Notes under the pieces: model-generated
What the model was told of the DNA's origin: nothing
The model's input: only the letters and a program-made list of their open reading frames with translations
Database searches by the model: none
Position numbers and translations under genes: made by a program
Origin: Kutzneria kofuensis
Lineage (GTDB): Bacteria; Actinomycetota; Actinomycetes; Mycobacteriales; Pseudonocardiaceae
Reading direction: 5' to 3'
Length of the DNA: 64,000 bases
Assembly: GCF_014203355.1 (NCBI RefSeq)
Contig: NZ_JACHIR010000001.1
Coordinates: forward strand, 2,482,038 to 2,546,037
In this document: one piece after another, positions 9,162 to 18,291 of the stretch
How positions within the stretch are numbered: position 1 is the first letter of the stretch
Layout of the letters: the number at the start of each line of letters is the position of its first letter

Positions 9162-10721
9162 TCAGCGGGCGCGGGCCAGCCGCGTCCGCAGCTGCCGGAA
9201 CTGCTCGACCGGCACCACCGTCAGCACGAACACCAGCATCCCGACCAGGCCGGGCAAGAACAGGTGCAGGAACACGCCGCCGTCGACCAGCCGGACGACG
9301 ACCATCGTCGCGGCGGCGCACAGGACAGCGCCGATCGCGGGCCGGATCAGGGCCGGCAGCACCGGCAGCAGCGGGACGCCGGCGCGGTGCAGGGCAGCGA
9401 CCGCCAGCGGCAGCGCCACCACGAGGGCGACGATCCCGTGCGCGATGGCGGCCCCACGGATGTTGTCCAGGTGCGTGCCGAACCACAGGGCCGGGATCAG
9501 CGCGATCGCCCAGCCGGCGTTCAACACCACCGTCGACCGCGTCGCGCCCATCGACGTCAGGATGTCGAACGCCAGCGACGTCAGCATCCGCACCACCATC
9601 AGCACGGTCAGGAACCGCAGCACATACGCCGATGGTCCCCACTGGTCCCCGTAGAGGAAGACCACCATGTACGGCGCGAGGACCGCCATCAGCACGGCGA
9701 CCGGCAGGATCGCCGACACCAGCACCGGCACCGACCTGCGCACGCCGGTGGCCAGCGCCTCGGGTTCCTGCTCGGCGAGCCGGGAGAAGCTGGGGATCGA
9801 CACGTAGCGGACGGCGGTGCCGACCAGTCCCGGCACCCAGTTGGAGACGTTGAACGCCAACAGGTAGTAGCCCAGGGCGGTCGCGCCGAGCACGTTGCCG
9901 ACGATCACGTAGTCGGCGTTGAGCAGCACCGATTCCACGCCGAGGCTGGCCGCCAGCGGGATGCCGAACTTGAACAGCTTGACGGCGATCTCTCGGTCGA
10001 GGCCGAGCTTGAACGGCAGGTTTCCCATGCGCCACACCAGGATGCCGGTGACGACGGACCCCGCCACCTGGCCGCCGGCGAAGCTGTACGCCCCGGCACC
10101 ACCGAACGCCAGCGGCACCGCGACCACGAAGTTGGCCGCCATGCCGATCATCGTCGCCTTGGTCAGGCGGTCCTGCTCGAACCGCCGCATCAGGGCGGCG
10201 CTGCGACACGACGTGATGCCGTCAACGATGATCACCACGGTCAGCAGCCGCACCACCGGCGCCGCGTCCGGCGTGCCCGACAGGGTGGCGAAGGCCGGCG
10301 CCCCGAAGAAGAACGCCGCGTACACCAGCGTGCTGAAGGCGATGGCGATGGAGGTGCCCGTCGGCGCCATGTCCTCCAGCTTGCCCCGCCACTGCACGCC
10401 GGCCGCGATCACGCCGATGTCGTTGACGTGCATGACAAACGCCGTCGCCGCCGCGGCGACCGCGAACACGCCGAAGTCGGCCGGCACCAGCAGCCGGGCC
10501 AGGATCAGGCCGATGGTGAAGGAACCGAGCTTGGTGCCGAGGTTGCCGACCAGGCTCCAGCGCAGGCCCCGGCCGGCCTTCCGGCCGATCGTGCCCACCT
10601 GCGCGGCGGTCTCCGCGGCCGTCGGCGCCCCGGCCTCACCCGTCCGCCCCGCCGCCCCGGCCAAGGCGCCCACTCGCGCCGCGGCCTCGTCCGGGCCCGG
10701 CCGTAACTCAGACTCGCTCAA
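9162..10721 (-). CDS. Wzx-like lipid-linked polysaccharide flippase (MOP superfamily)
   Basis: 519 residues, the usual size for Wzx/MOP exporters, with 12-14 hydrophobic segments and little else. The beginning W-S-L-V-G-N-L-G-T-K (about residue 56) resembles the first helix of polysaccharide biosynthesis C/RfbX proteins. It would flip undecaprenyl-linked repeats across the membrane for the Wzy-like enzyme at 3935-5341. The start is a TTG at 10721 preceded by GGGAG at a good distance, overlapping the upstream gene by 14 nt. The first 50 residues are Ala/Gly-rich and probably cytoplasmic. Confidence 0.87.
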   Translation of the reverse strand: MSESELRPGPDEAAARVGALAGAAGRTGEAGAPTAAETAAQVGTIGRKAGRGLRWSLVGNLGTKLGSFTIGLILARLLVPADFGVFAVAAAATAFVMHVNDIGVIAAGVQWRGKLEDMAPTGTSIAIAFSTLVYAAFFFGAPAFATLSGTPDAAPVVRLLTVVIIVDGITSCRSAALMRRFEQDRLTKATMIGMAANFVVAVPLAFGGAGAYSFAGGQVAGSVVTGILVWRMGNLPFKLGLDREIAVKLFKFGIPLAASLGVESVLLNADYVIVGNVLGATALGYYLLAFNVSNWVPGLVGTAVRYVSIPSFSRLAEQEPEALATGVRRSVPVLVSAILPVAVLMAVLAPYMVVFLYGDQWGPSAYVLRFLTVLMVVRMLTSLAFDILTSMGATRSTVVLNAGWAIALIPALWFGTHLDNIRGAAIAHGIVALVVALPLAVAALHRAGVPLLPVLPALIRPAIGAVLCAAATMVVVRLVDGGVFLHLFLPGLVGMLVFVLTVVPVEQFRQLRTRLARAR

Positions 10722-11703
10722 GCCAGATCTCCCGCCAGAACGGCACGAACTCGCGCGGGCAGCTCGAGTTGTACACCCCGGCGCAGACGATGTCCTCCAG
10801 GATGATGCACGGGCTCTTCATGGTCAGCAGCTCGCCGGTCTTCTCGTCGATGCACTTGTCCACGCGCGCCTGCACCCGGGCGGTCTGGCCGCAGTAGCGG
10901 GCCATCTCGATCTCGAAGCCCATGCCGCGGTTGAGCATGTCCTCGTTGAGCGTGGCCAGAATGGCTTCCTTGCTCTTGACCCGCACCAGCTCGCCGGGCT
11001 GCAGGTTCAGGTGCGCGGTCGGCGTCTTCTTGCCGGGCTGGCCCTTGATGAAGCCCCAGCGCAGGCCCTCCTTGAACCAGAGCTTGCGCGGCAGCTTCTG
11101 CCGGCTGACGTCCTGCAGGCGGTTGAACAGCGACACCAGGAACGCCTTGAACGACGCCCACGCCGTGACGTTGCCGGTCTTCACGTCGGTCACGTACTGG
11201 CCGAGGTCGCGGAACGGCAGGCAGGTCGGCGCGGCCCGGAGCAACTCGGTGGCCTGGCAGGAGAACCGCTCGCCGCCGTCGGGGCCGGGGGCCTTGTGCG
11301 TGTTCTCCACCAGCAGCGGCAGGTCGATCCGTCCGGACGGCTTCGCCGGCACCGGCAGCGGCGTCCCCGGCTCGACGCGCTTGAGCCAGGCTTCCTTCCA
11401 GTACATGGAACACGCGGTCTGGCAGCCGCCGTGCGACGAGCCGTCGCAGCGGGCGCCGGCCAGGTGCACGGAGTTCTCCATCTTGCGGATGCCGCTGCGG
11501 CTGATGGTGTCGCACAGCTTGTGCGCCACCTTGTGCACGGTCATGCGCTGCCCGCAGAACCGGACCATCTCCGGCATGAACGGCAGGTTCTCCAGCTCGC
11601 CCCGGTCGTCGAGGGTGGCCAGGATCTCCTCGATGCTGCGCACCTCGACCAGGTCGCCGACGCGTAAGCCGAGCGTGGGCGCGGTGGTCACGGACTGGGT
11701 CAT
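10708..11703 (-). CDS. Cysteine-rich, internally duplicated protein of unknown function
   Basis: 331 residues, no signal peptide or membrane segment. Two halves repeat one plan: G-(D/E)-L-V-x-V-(R/K)-S-x-E-x-I-L-A-T-L near residues 15 and 235, then a M-x-R-(F/Y)-C-G-Q motif, further cysteines, and finally W-x-E-x-W-L-(K/E)-R-V (about 145 and at the C-terminus). The first half also has A-R-C-D-G-S-S-H-G-G-C-Q-T-A-C, four closely spaced Cys/His ligands that could bind zinc or an Fe-S cluster. I do not recognise a characterised family. ATG 11703 has an AAGGAG 11 nt upstream; a GTG at 11715 overlapping the previous stop is an alternative. It lies between the DUF4910 and Wzx genes in the sugar operon. 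Confidence 0.7.
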   Translation of the reverse strand: MTQSVTTAPTLGLRVGDLVEVRSIEEILATLDDRGELENLPFMPEMVRFCGQRMTVHKVAHKLCDTISRSGIRKMENSVHLAGARCDGSSHGGCQTACSMYWKEAWLKRVEPGTPLPVPAKPSGRIDLPLLVENTHKAPGPDGGERFSCQATELLRAAPTCLPFRDLGQYVTDVKTGNVTAWASFKAFLVSLFNRLQDVSRQKLPRKLWFKEGLRWGFIKGQPGKKTPTAHLNLQPGELVRVKSKEAILATLNEDMLNRGMGFEIEMARYCGQTARVQARVDKCIDEKTGELLTMKSPCIILEDIVCAGVYNSSCPREFVPFWREIWLERV

Positions 11704-11711
11704 CTTCGGTG

Positions 11712-12965
11712 TCACTCCTTCACCAGGCCGGCGCCCCGCAGGGCGTCGGCGGCGTCCGCGACCGTGGCGAACGGCAGACCGGCACGTTGGGCGATGTCCA
11801 GCAGGCTGTGGTCGCCGTCGGACAGGTTGAGCACCCACAACATCGCCATTTGGGCCTGTTTCGTGTCACTTCGGCCGCCGAGCGAGTCGTACAGGCCGCG
11901 CCGGCCCAGCTGCGGCTCGCCGTACGGGCTCAGGTTCACGTAGCGGCGGTCGCGCTCCAGCACGGCCACCACCTCGCACAGCGTCTCCAGCGTGTCGGCC
12001 ATCGACTCCTCCGTGACGAAGTCGGGGTTGTCGCCGGAGGTGTGGTACTCGGGGTAGCCGGCGTACGGCGTCCGGGTGAGGCTGCCGACGCCGAGGTTGA
12101 AGCCGGGCGAGCAGTACTGCCGCTCGTCGTAGCCGTACGGGGAGAAGTCGAGCACCCGGTGCGGCCGGCCGGATTCCCGCAGCACGTGCTCGACGGCCCG
12201 GTCCACCGGGGCGTCACCGCGCCGGCTTCGCTTGTACGTCAGCGATCCGCGGTCGCCGGCGCAGGCGAGCGTGAAGCCGCCGCGGATCCGGTCCACCCGC
12301 TCGAAGTTGCGGGCCAGCCAGGTGATCGCGCCGATCGTGCCGGGCGCGAAGATGAACCGGTAGGTGTGGCGGGGCTTCGTCGCGGCCAGCCGCTCGGCCA
12401 GCTCGACCGCCACCGCCACGCTCGCCATGTTGTCGTTGGCCAGCGACGGGTGGCAGACGTGGCAGGAGAAGATGATCTCGTCGGTCAGCTCGCCGGGGAT
12501 CACGTGCTCGCCGTAGCTGAGATGCCCGTCCTCCAGAGTGGAGTCGATGAACACCTCGTAGTCCCCGTCCGGCAACGACTCCAGCACGTCGTGCCGCAGG
12601 CAGAAACCCCACGTCTCGGCGTAGTAGCTGGTGCGGTACGGGATCAGCGTCGGCTGGTCGGGCAGTGTGTGCAGGTGCTCACGCAGCTCCGCCAGCGGCA
12701 TCGTGGCGTGGACGGGCGTGCTGTAGCCGACGACGTGCAGGTTGTGCTCGGCGAAGTCGATCACCTTGCGGCCGCCGGCGTCCTTCACCCAGGCGTCCCG
12801 GATGTTCCACTCCCGTGGCACGGTCCAGTCCAGCACCGGGGTCCCGGTCGGCACCTCGGAGACCGCCAGCTCGATGTGCTCGCCGACGATCTCCAGGGTG
12901 CGCCGCAGGCCGTTCCCGGTGATGCTGCGGCACACCGGGTACAGCCGTTCGACCAGCTCCTTCAC
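11712..12965 (-). CDS. DUF4910 aminopeptidase-like protein of polysaccharide loci
   Basis: 417 residues. The layout fits the DUF4910/DUF2172 family, which has an M28-peptidase-like zinc fold and usually a C-terminal winged-helix segment (here about 355-417, D-I-A-Q-R-A-G-L-P). Candidate metal ligands sit in [13 protein letters not shown] (about residue 170), in E-Y-H-T-S-G-D-N (about 310), and in the Glu/Asp-rich stretches between them. The GTG at 12965 overlaps the upstream stop by 4 nt. Family members recur in O-antigen and exopolysaccharide clusters, but I know of no established substrate; amide hydrolysis on an acylamino sugar is one guess. Confidence 0.8.
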   Translation of the reverse strand: MKELVERLYPVCRSITGNGLRRTLEIVGEHIELAVSEVPTGTPVLDWTVPREWNIRDAWVKDAGGRKVIDFAEHNLHVVGYSTPVHATMPLAELREHLHTLPDQPTLIPYRTSYYAETWGFCLRHDVLESLPDGDYEVFIDSTLEDGHLSYGEHVIPGELTDEIIFSCHVCHPSLANDNMASVAVAVELAERLAATKPRHTYRFIFAPGTIGAITWLARNFERVDRIRGGFTLACAGDRGSLTYKRSRRGDAPVDRAVEHVLRESGRPHRVLDFSPYGYDERQYCSPGFNLGVGSLTRTPYAGYPEYHTSGDNPDFVTEESMADTLETLCEVVAVLERDRRYVNLSPYGEPQLGRRGLYDSLGGRSDTKQAQMAMLWVLNLSDGDHSLLDIAQRAGLPFATVADAADALRGAGLVKE

Positions 12966-13990
12966 CCGGCCACCGGCCGCATGTCGTCGCCGAGGGTGCC
13001 CTGCGCCGAGCGGCCGGACAGCCGGGCCAGCCGGGTGAAGCGGTGCTTGAAGTCGTCGTCGGTGAGCCCGAACTTCTGATACGCCGCGTAGAGTTCGACG
13101 GCGCCGTCCTTGACCGACCAGGCGGCGTGGAAGTCCGGCATCGCGGCCCGGATCCGGGCGAAGTCGACCCGGTACGAGCGCGGGTCCGCGCCGGCCTCGC
13201 CGGTGATCACCAGCTTCGAGCCGGGCACCGCCTCGATCACCTCGCCGGCGATCTCGGCCACGGTCAGGTTGTTCAGCTCGGTGCCGACGTTGAACGCCTT
13301 GTTGTGCACGGCTTCCTTCGGCGCCACCAGAGCACAGGCGAACGCGGCGGCGATGTCCTTGGCATGCACCAGAGGACGCCACGGGGTGCCGTCGGACAGC
13401 ACCTTGACCTGGCCGGTCAGGTGGGCGTGCCCGACCAGGTTGTTCAGCACGATGTCGGCCCGCAGCCGCGGCGAGAAGCCGAAAGCGGTGGCGTTGCGCA
13501 GATACACCGGCGTGAAGTCGTCGTCGGCCAGCTCGGCGACGTCGTCCTCGACGCGCACCTTCGACTCCGCGTACGGCGTCACCGGGCGCAGCGGCGCGTC
13601 CTCGTCGACCAGGCCGTCGCCGCCGGACGCGCCGTAGACCGAGCACGTTGAGGCGTAGAGGTAGCGCTTGACGCCGGCCTCCTTGGCCAGCCGGGCCAGC
13701 CGCACCGAGGCGTGGTGGTTGATGTCGTACGTCAGCTGCGGCGCCAGCGACCCCAGCGGGTCGTTGGACAGCGCCGCCAGGTGCACCACAGCGTCCACAT
13801 CGGACAGGTGCTCGGCGGTGACGTCCCGGAGATCGACCGCGATCCCGGCGGGATCGGCCGGCGTCGGGCCGAGCACGCAGTCCGCGAACAGGCCGGAGTC
13901 GAGGCCGATCACCTCGTGCCCGGCCTCGGCCAGCACCGGGGCCATCACGGTGCCCAGGTAGCCCTGGTGTCCGGTCAGCAGCACGCGCAT
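12962..13990 (-). CDS. NAD-dependent sugar epimerase/dehydratase (extended SDR)
   Basis: 342 residues. It has the N-terminal dinucleotide motif G-H-Q-G-Y-L-G (GxxGxxG), S-T-C-S-V-Y-G (catalytic Ser/Thr strand), and the active-site Y-A-E-S-K (YxxxK). Extended SDRs of this kind epimerise, dehydrate or reduce nucleotide sugars. ATG 13990 is preferred because GGAGG lies 9 nt upstream; ATG 13999 would overlap the PIG-L stop by 4 nt but is 1 nt from the same GGAGG. Position in the operon suggests it acts on the product of the cytidylyltransferase or on the C-methylated intermediate. Confidence 0.87.
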   Translation of the reverse strand: MRVLLTGHQGYLGTVMAPVLAEAGHEVIGLDSGLFADCVLGPTPADPAGIAVDLRDVTAEHLSDVDAVVHLAALSNDPLGSLAPQLTYDINHHASVRLARLAKEAGVKRYLYASTCSVYGASGGDGLVDEDAPLRPVTPYAESKVRVEDDVAELADDDFTPVYLRNATAFGFSPRLRADIVLNNLVGHAHLTGQVKVLSDGTPWRPLVHAKDIAAAFACALVAPKEAVHNKAFNVGTELNNLTVAEIAGEVIEAVPGSKLVITGEAGADPRSYRVDFARIRAAMPDFHAAWSVKDGAVELYAAYQKFGLTDDDFKHRFTRLARLSGRSAQGTLGDDMRPVAG

Positions 13991-13995
13991 CCGGG

Positions 13996-14646
13996 TCATC
14001 CTCCAGCAAGGTCGAGAGTCAACTTGGTGCCATGGAACGCTTCCGCGTACCGGGACTTGCACTCGATGCCCCGGATCCGCGCCAGGCCGAGAAACGCCTC
14101 GCGGTCGTACCAGGGGCGCTCGCGCTGCGACGGGTAGTGCGCGTGCAGCAGCCGCACCTTCTCCTCGGCGATCTCGTCGGCCAGCGGCTGGTACACCGTC
14201 GGGCGGCCGAGATCCCCGTCCCACTTGACGATCTCGTAGCCGAGCGCCAGGTGGTCGCGGAACACCTGCGGCACCAGCTCGGCCAGCCCGCGGTGATCCT
14301 GGTGCGCGTCAAGGGTGTTCGGCGCGAAGATCAGCTCAGGGTCGGTGCGCGAGCGCAGCTCCTCGACCGCCGCCTTCGCCTCCTCCCAGTGCGCCGGCAG
14401 CCGCCCGTCGGGCAGCTTGCCCACCGTCACGCGGAGATCCGCGCCGGTACAGAACGCCGCCAGGGCCGCGTGTTCCTCGTCCTCACGGGGCGTCCCGCCG
14501 CCGGTCAGCACGAGCGCGTCGACCCGCACGCCGGGGTTCGCGCCGCACAGCGTGAGCAGACTGCCGCCCGCACCGATCGCGATGTCGTCGCAGTGCGCGG
14601 CGAGCAGCGCGATCCGGCGCGGGCGTCCGGTCGAAAGTCGGATCAT
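13996..14646 (-). CDS. PIG-L family deacetylase
   Basis: 216 residues. The metal-binding motif is A-H-C-D-D near residue 18 (AHPDD in most relatives, with Pro replaced by Cys here) and the third ligand lies in H-Q-D-H. PIG-L/LmbE enzymes remove N-acetyl groups from GlcNAc-type sugars or related amides using zinc. The ATG at 14646 overlaps the cytidylyltransferase stop by 4 nt. In this operon it could deacetylate an amino sugar before re-acylation or methylation; the actual substrate is unknown. Confidence 0.86.
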   Translation of the reverse strand: MIRLSTGRPRRIALLAAHCDDIAIGAGGSLLTLCGANPGVRVDALVLTGGGTPREDEEHAALAAFCTGADLRVTVGKLPDGRLPAHWEEAKAAVEELRSRTDPELIFAPNTLDAHQDHRGLAELVPQVFRDHLALGYEIVKWDGDLGRPTVYQPLADEIAEEKVRLLHAHYPSQRERPWYDREAFLGLARIRGIECKSRYAEAFHGTKLTLDLAGG

Positions 14647-15419
14647 TCCCTTTCCCACAGAGCCCAGGGCCGCTCGCCGCGCGAGTACGACTCGTCCAGC
14701 GCCACCCGTTCCTTGACGGTGTCGGTCGGCTTCCAGTAGCCGCGGTGCGGGTAGGCCATCAGCCGGCCGCGCTTGGCCAGCTCGACGCAGCCGTCGGCGA
14801 CGAGGTCGCCACCCGCCGGGATGTGGTCGAAAACCTCCTGGCGCAGCACGAAATAGCCGCCGTTGGACCACAGCGGCATGTCGCTGACCGGGGTGATGCC
14901 CGAGACCATGCCGGACGCGCCGAGCTCGACGCAGTGGAAGCTGCCCGGCGGCGGCACCACCATCATCGCCGCGCCCGCGTCGGAGTTCTCGAACCGGCCG
15001 ACGATCTCCGGCAGCGGCGCGTCGGTGAGCACGTCGGCGTAGTTGGCCAGGAACATCTCGTCGCCTTCGAGGAAGTCCCGCACGCGGCGCAGCCGCTCAC
15101 CGATCGGCGAGGAGATCCCGGTCTGCACGAAGGAGATCTTCCACTCGGAGATGTCGGTGGACAGCATCTCCACCTTGCCGCCGGAGAGCACGAAGTCGTT
15201 GGACGTGGTCTCCTCGTAGTTGAGGAAGAAGTCCTTGATGTGGTGGGCGCCGTAGCCCAGGCAGAGGATGAACTCGGTGTGCCCGAAGTGGGCGTAGTAG
15301 CGCATCACGTGCCAGATCAGCGGTCTCGGCCCGACCAGCTGCATCGGCTTGGGCACGTCCGCGGACGTGCCGGTGCGCATCCGCATCCCGTGCCCGCCGC
15401 AGAACAGGACGACCTTCAC
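14643..15419 (-). CDS. Glucose-1-phosphate cytidylyltransferase-like nucleotidyltransferase
   Basis: 258 residues, the length of RfbF-type enzymes. The N-terminal G-G-H-G-M-R plus P-K-P-M is the nucleotide-binding and catalytic signature of sugar-1-phosphate nucleotidyltransferases. Y-Y-A-H-F-G-H-T-E-F-I-L-C-L-G-Y and I-K-D-F-F-L-N-Y match the CTP-specific RfbF branch rather than RmlA. The reaction would be CTP plus hexose-1-phosphate to CDP-hexose. GTG 15419 overlaps the methyltransferase stop by 4 nt and has GAGGTGA just upstream. No CDP-glucose 4,6-dehydratase homologue is recognisable, so the CDP-sugar may be used or modified differently here. Confidence 0.85.
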   Translation of the reverse strand: MKVVLFCGGHGMRMRTGTSADVPKPMQLVGPRPLIWHVMRYYAHFGHTEFILCLGYGAHHIKDFFLNYEETTSNDFVLSGGKVEMLSTDISEWKISFVQTGISSPIGERLRRVRDFLEGDEMFLANYADVLTDAPLPEIVGRFENSDAGAAMMVVPPPGSFHCVELGASGMVSGITPVSDMPLWSNGGYFVLRQEVFDHIPAGGDLVADGCVELAKRGRLMAYPHRGYWKPTDTVKERVALDESYSRGERPWALWERE

Positions 15420-16642
15420 GACTTCACCTCGAGTTCGGGGATGGGGAAGACCAGGCTGCCGCCCCATTCGCGGACGTAGGCCAGCTGCTCGACCAGCTCG
15501 TCGCGCAGGTTCCACGGCAGCACGAGCACGTAGTCGGGCCGGTCCTCGGCGATCCGCTCGGGCGGCAGGATCGGGATCCGGGTGCCGGGCGTGAACCGCC
15601 CGTGCTTGTACGGGTTGCGGTCCACCGTGTACGCCAGCAGGTCCGGCCGGATGCCGCAGTGGTTGAGCAGCGTGTTGCCCTTGCCGGGCGCGCCGTAGCC
15701 GACGACGGTCTTGCCCTCGGCCGCCGCCTTCGTCAGGAACGCCAACAGGTCCCGGCGCACCTTGGCCACGCGGGCGGCGAATTCGGTGTAGCCGGACAGT
15801 TCGTGCAGACCGGCCGCCTTCTCCCGGGCCAGCACGTCGTGCACGCGGGCGCTGGGCTCGCCGGCGACCTCGGTCGGCCGGGCCCACAGCCGGATCGAGC
15901 CGCCGTGCGTCGGCAGCAGCTCGACGTCCACAACGGACAGTCCGCCGCTGGCCAGCGCCCGCTGCGCGGAGGCGACCGTGTAGTACTGGAAGTGCTCGTG
16001 GTAGATCGTGTCGTACTGGTTGAGCTCCATCAGCGTCAGCAGGTGCTGCACCTCGATGGACACCCACCCGTCGTCGGCGACGAGGTTGCGCAGTCCCTCG
16101 GTGAACCCGATGACGTCCGGGATGTGGGCGTAGACGTTGTTGGCCACCACCAGGTTCGCCGGCCCGTGCTCCGCGCGGACCTGGGCGCCGGTCTCCGGCG
16201 TGAGGAACGAGGTCAGCGTCGGCACGCCCTTCTCCCGCGCCGCCTGGCCGACGTTCACCGAGGGTTCCACGCCGAGACACCGGATCCACCGCGCCACCAC
16301 GTGCTGCAGCAGGTATCCGTCGTTGCTGGCGACCTCGACGACGAACGAGTCGGAGCCCAGCCCGAGCCGGTCCACCGCGCCGTCGACGAAGCGCTGCGCG
16401 TGCTCCACCCAGGACGTCGAGTAGGACGAGAAGTACGCGTACTCGGTGAAGGTGTCCTCGGGAGTGATCAGCGGCGGGATCTGGGCCAGCCAGCACTGCG
16501 TGCACACCCGCAGGTGCAGCGGGTAGGTGACTTCCGGCTCGTCCAGCTGCGTCTCGGTGAGGAACCGCTCGCACGGCGGGGTGGCTCCCAGGTCCACCAC
16601 ACCCTGGAGGCTCGTCGAGCCACACAGCCGACAGACCGTCAT
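15416..16642 (-). CDS. Three-domain sugar C-methyltransferase (SAM-dependent)
   Basis: 408 residues with the classic order Methyltransf_13 / SAM Rossmann / Methyltransf_14. The N-terminal zinc site is C-R-L-C (Cys4, Cys7) with C-T-Q-C about 50 residues on; the SAM loop is V-E-V-A-S-N-D-G-Y near residue 105; and Y-G-A-P-G-K-G-N-T marks the C-terminal domain. Relatives such as TylC3 and NovU C-methylate keto-deoxysugars to make branched sugars. The ATG at 16642 has ggggag upstream. As first gene of the operon it defines the likely product as a C-branched sugar. The 292 nt up to the LuxR gene show no other gene. Confidence 0.87.
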   Translation of the reverse strand: MTVCRLCGSTSLQGVVDLGATPPCERFLTETQLDEPEVTYPLHLRVCTQCWLAQIPPLITPEDTFTEYAYFSSYSTSWVEHAQRFVDGAVDRLGLGSDSFVVEVASNDGYLLQHVVARWIRCLGVEPSVNVGQAAREKGVPTLTSFLTPETGAQVRAEHGPANLVVANNVYAHIPDVIGFTEGLRNLVADDGWVSIEVQHLLTLMELNQYDTIYHEHFQYYTVASAQRALASGGLSVVDVELLPTHGGSIRLWARPTEVAGEPSARVHDVLAREKAAGLHELSGYTEFAARVAKVRRDLLAFLTKAAAEGKTVVGYGAPGKGNTLLNHCGIRPDLLAYTVDRNPYKHGRFTPGTRIPILPPERIAEDRPDYVLVLPWNLRDELVEQLAYVREWGGSLVFPIPELEVKS

Positions 16643-16934
16643 CCGCCACGCTCCCCGCAAGAATTCGAGCGCGACGCCGACGGCGTCGCCGTACCCTGAT
16701 TCGCTCCCTGCACATCCGGTGTTACCGGGGCTCGGAGCGGGGAACATCCCGCCACGCCAACCACTAGCCCGTTCGGCGTAGCCCTTCGACACCTTCGTTT
16801 GAACCAACGAGCGCGGGCCGGGGCCGGATACGCGAAACGGACGTCACGCGGGGACCCCACTCGGCGTGGCGGAACCGAGTGGAGACCGCGCGCGACGTCC
16901 GCACGAGGTGAGCAGTGCTCTTGTTTTGCCGGCG

Positions 16935-17531
16935 TCAGATGAGGCCGGCGCGCAGCGCGCAGGCGACCGCGTGCACGCGGTTGTGCACGTTGAACCGCTT
17001 GGTCGCGCTGAGGATGATGCTCTTCACCATCCGGTCGGAGCAGGCCATGATGTCGGCGATCTCGGGCGTGTCGTGCCCGTCGGCCATCAGCTGCAGCACG
17101 GTCAGCTCGCGCGGGGCGAGCATCGCGCCGTCCGGGCCGGCGATCTCGCGGCGCAGGTTCTCCGCCTGTTCCGCCAGACTCGGCACGGCCCCGCCGCCCG
17201 CGGCCTCGAGCACCGCGCTGGCCAGCCGGCTGCTGGTGGCCGCCGACCGCGGCAGCAGCGAGACGACGCGACACCGATGCAGCGACGGCGCCTGCTCGGG
17301 ATCGACATGGTCGGTCGCCACCACGGTGGGCAGCGGCGCGGCCTGCGCGGCCTTGGTCAGCGCGCCGATGAAGTCGGCGTTGACCCGGTCGGTCACCGTG
17401 AGCGCCACGTCGGCGTCCGCCGGCAGCCGGCTCGGCACGACCAGCATGCCGGGCTGTGCCCTGATGTAACTCGCCAGCCCGACCGCGGAGATCGGATCCC
17501 CCGCCTGTACGAACACCCTCACCCGCGCCAT
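16935..17531 (-). CDS. LuxR-type response regulator-like transcription factor
   Basis: 198 residues. The C-terminal 65 residues form a LuxR/FixJ HTH: L-A-P-R-E-L-T-V-L-Q-L-M-A-D-G, then E-I-A-D-I-M and a recognition helix ending in V-H-N-R-V. The N-terminal half looks like a degenerate receiver domain; I see no convincing phospho-acceptor Asp, so it may be controlled without phosphorylation. The ATG at 17531 has GGGAGG 4 nt upstream. It lies on the same strand 292 nt upstream of the sugar operon, making it a candidate regulator of it. Confidence 0.85.
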   Translation of the reverse strand: MARVRVFVQAGDPISAVGLASYIRAQPGMLVVPSRLPADADVALTVTDRVNADFIGALTKAAQAAPLPTVVATDHVDPEQAPSLHRCRVVSLLPRSAATSSRLASAVLEAAGGGAVPSLAEQAENLRREIAGPDGAMLAPRELTVLQLMADGHDTPEIADIMACSDRMVKSIILSATKRFNVHNRVHAVACALRAGLI

Positions 17532-17895
17532 GGGTCCTCCCGACCGACTTGCTTCACGGTATGAAAGAGGTAACTCCCCTCGTCTCCAGAAGTTGTTCAC
17601 AGCGACGTCCATAGAGACGTCGAGACGGCTGGAGCCGACTCCGGGGTCGCGCCGGCAGGAACGGCCGAATCGCCTGGCCCAGTGCCACTTCTGCACGCAT
17701 TCCCGGACAGCGTCGATGATCTTCGCCGGGACATGGGCGCTGGTGGGAGCGCCGCCGGGGCCGCTGTCGAACGCCGTTCGACGAACGCGCAACACGTTTC
17801 ACAATGCGCGACACGGCCGTTTACCGCCGTTCGACGGGTATCCCCGTACATATCCGCGGCGATAGTGGCGCTTGTCACAAAACCGCGGGAATGCG
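17532..17895. other. Intergenic region, no gene recognised
   Basis: 364 nt between the LuxR start and the oxidoreductase stop. Several ORFs of 80-110 codons cross it, but none has a ribosome site, codon bias or recognisable motif. The LuxR promoter should lie here. No strong hairpin or operator was found. Confidence 0.5.
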
Positions 17896-18291
17896 CTAGC
17901 CGTGCCAGTTCACAACCTTGTACACGGCGACCCTGATCACCGGTCCGGTCGGCGGCCGTTCCCGGTACTGCTCGTACTTCGCTCGCAGCCACGCCACCGC
18001 TTCGGCCTTCTCGGCCTCGTCGGTCAGGATGGTGGCGGAACCGTCGACCCGCACCCACCACAGTTGCCGCCAGTCCTCGTCGTAGTGATCGACAAGCAGG
18101 CTGACCTGGCCGTTCTCCCGGATATTGCGCAGTCTTCTCAGGTTGGTGGTGGTCTTCGGCTTGTGGTCGACGGCGATCACCACCGTGTCGTCGTGGACCG
18201 CGAACGTCACCGGCACCAGGTGCGGCCGGCCGTCCGCGCCGGCGGTCGCGAGCCGGGCGACGCGCGCCCGCGCGAACCGGTCGAGGCTCAT
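17896..18291 (-). CDS. PPOX-class F420/flavin-dependent oxidoreductase
   Basis: 131 residues forming one split beta-barrel flavin domain. The N-terminal A-R-V-A-R-L-A-T-A, P-H-L-V-P-V-T-F-A and the W-W-V-R-V-D-G strand are typical of the TIGR03668 branch of PPOX-class F420-dependent oxidoreductases. The start ATG 18291 overlaps the TetR stop by 4 nt, so the two genes are co-transcribed and translationally coupled. Substrate unknown. Confidence 0.84.
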   Translation of the reverse strand: MSLDRFARARVARLATAGADGRPHLVPVTFAVHDDTVVIAVDHKPKTTTNLRRLRNIRENGQVSLLVDHYDEDWRQLWWVRVDGSATILTDEAEKAEAVAWLRAKYEQYRERPPTGPVIRVAVYKVVNWHG

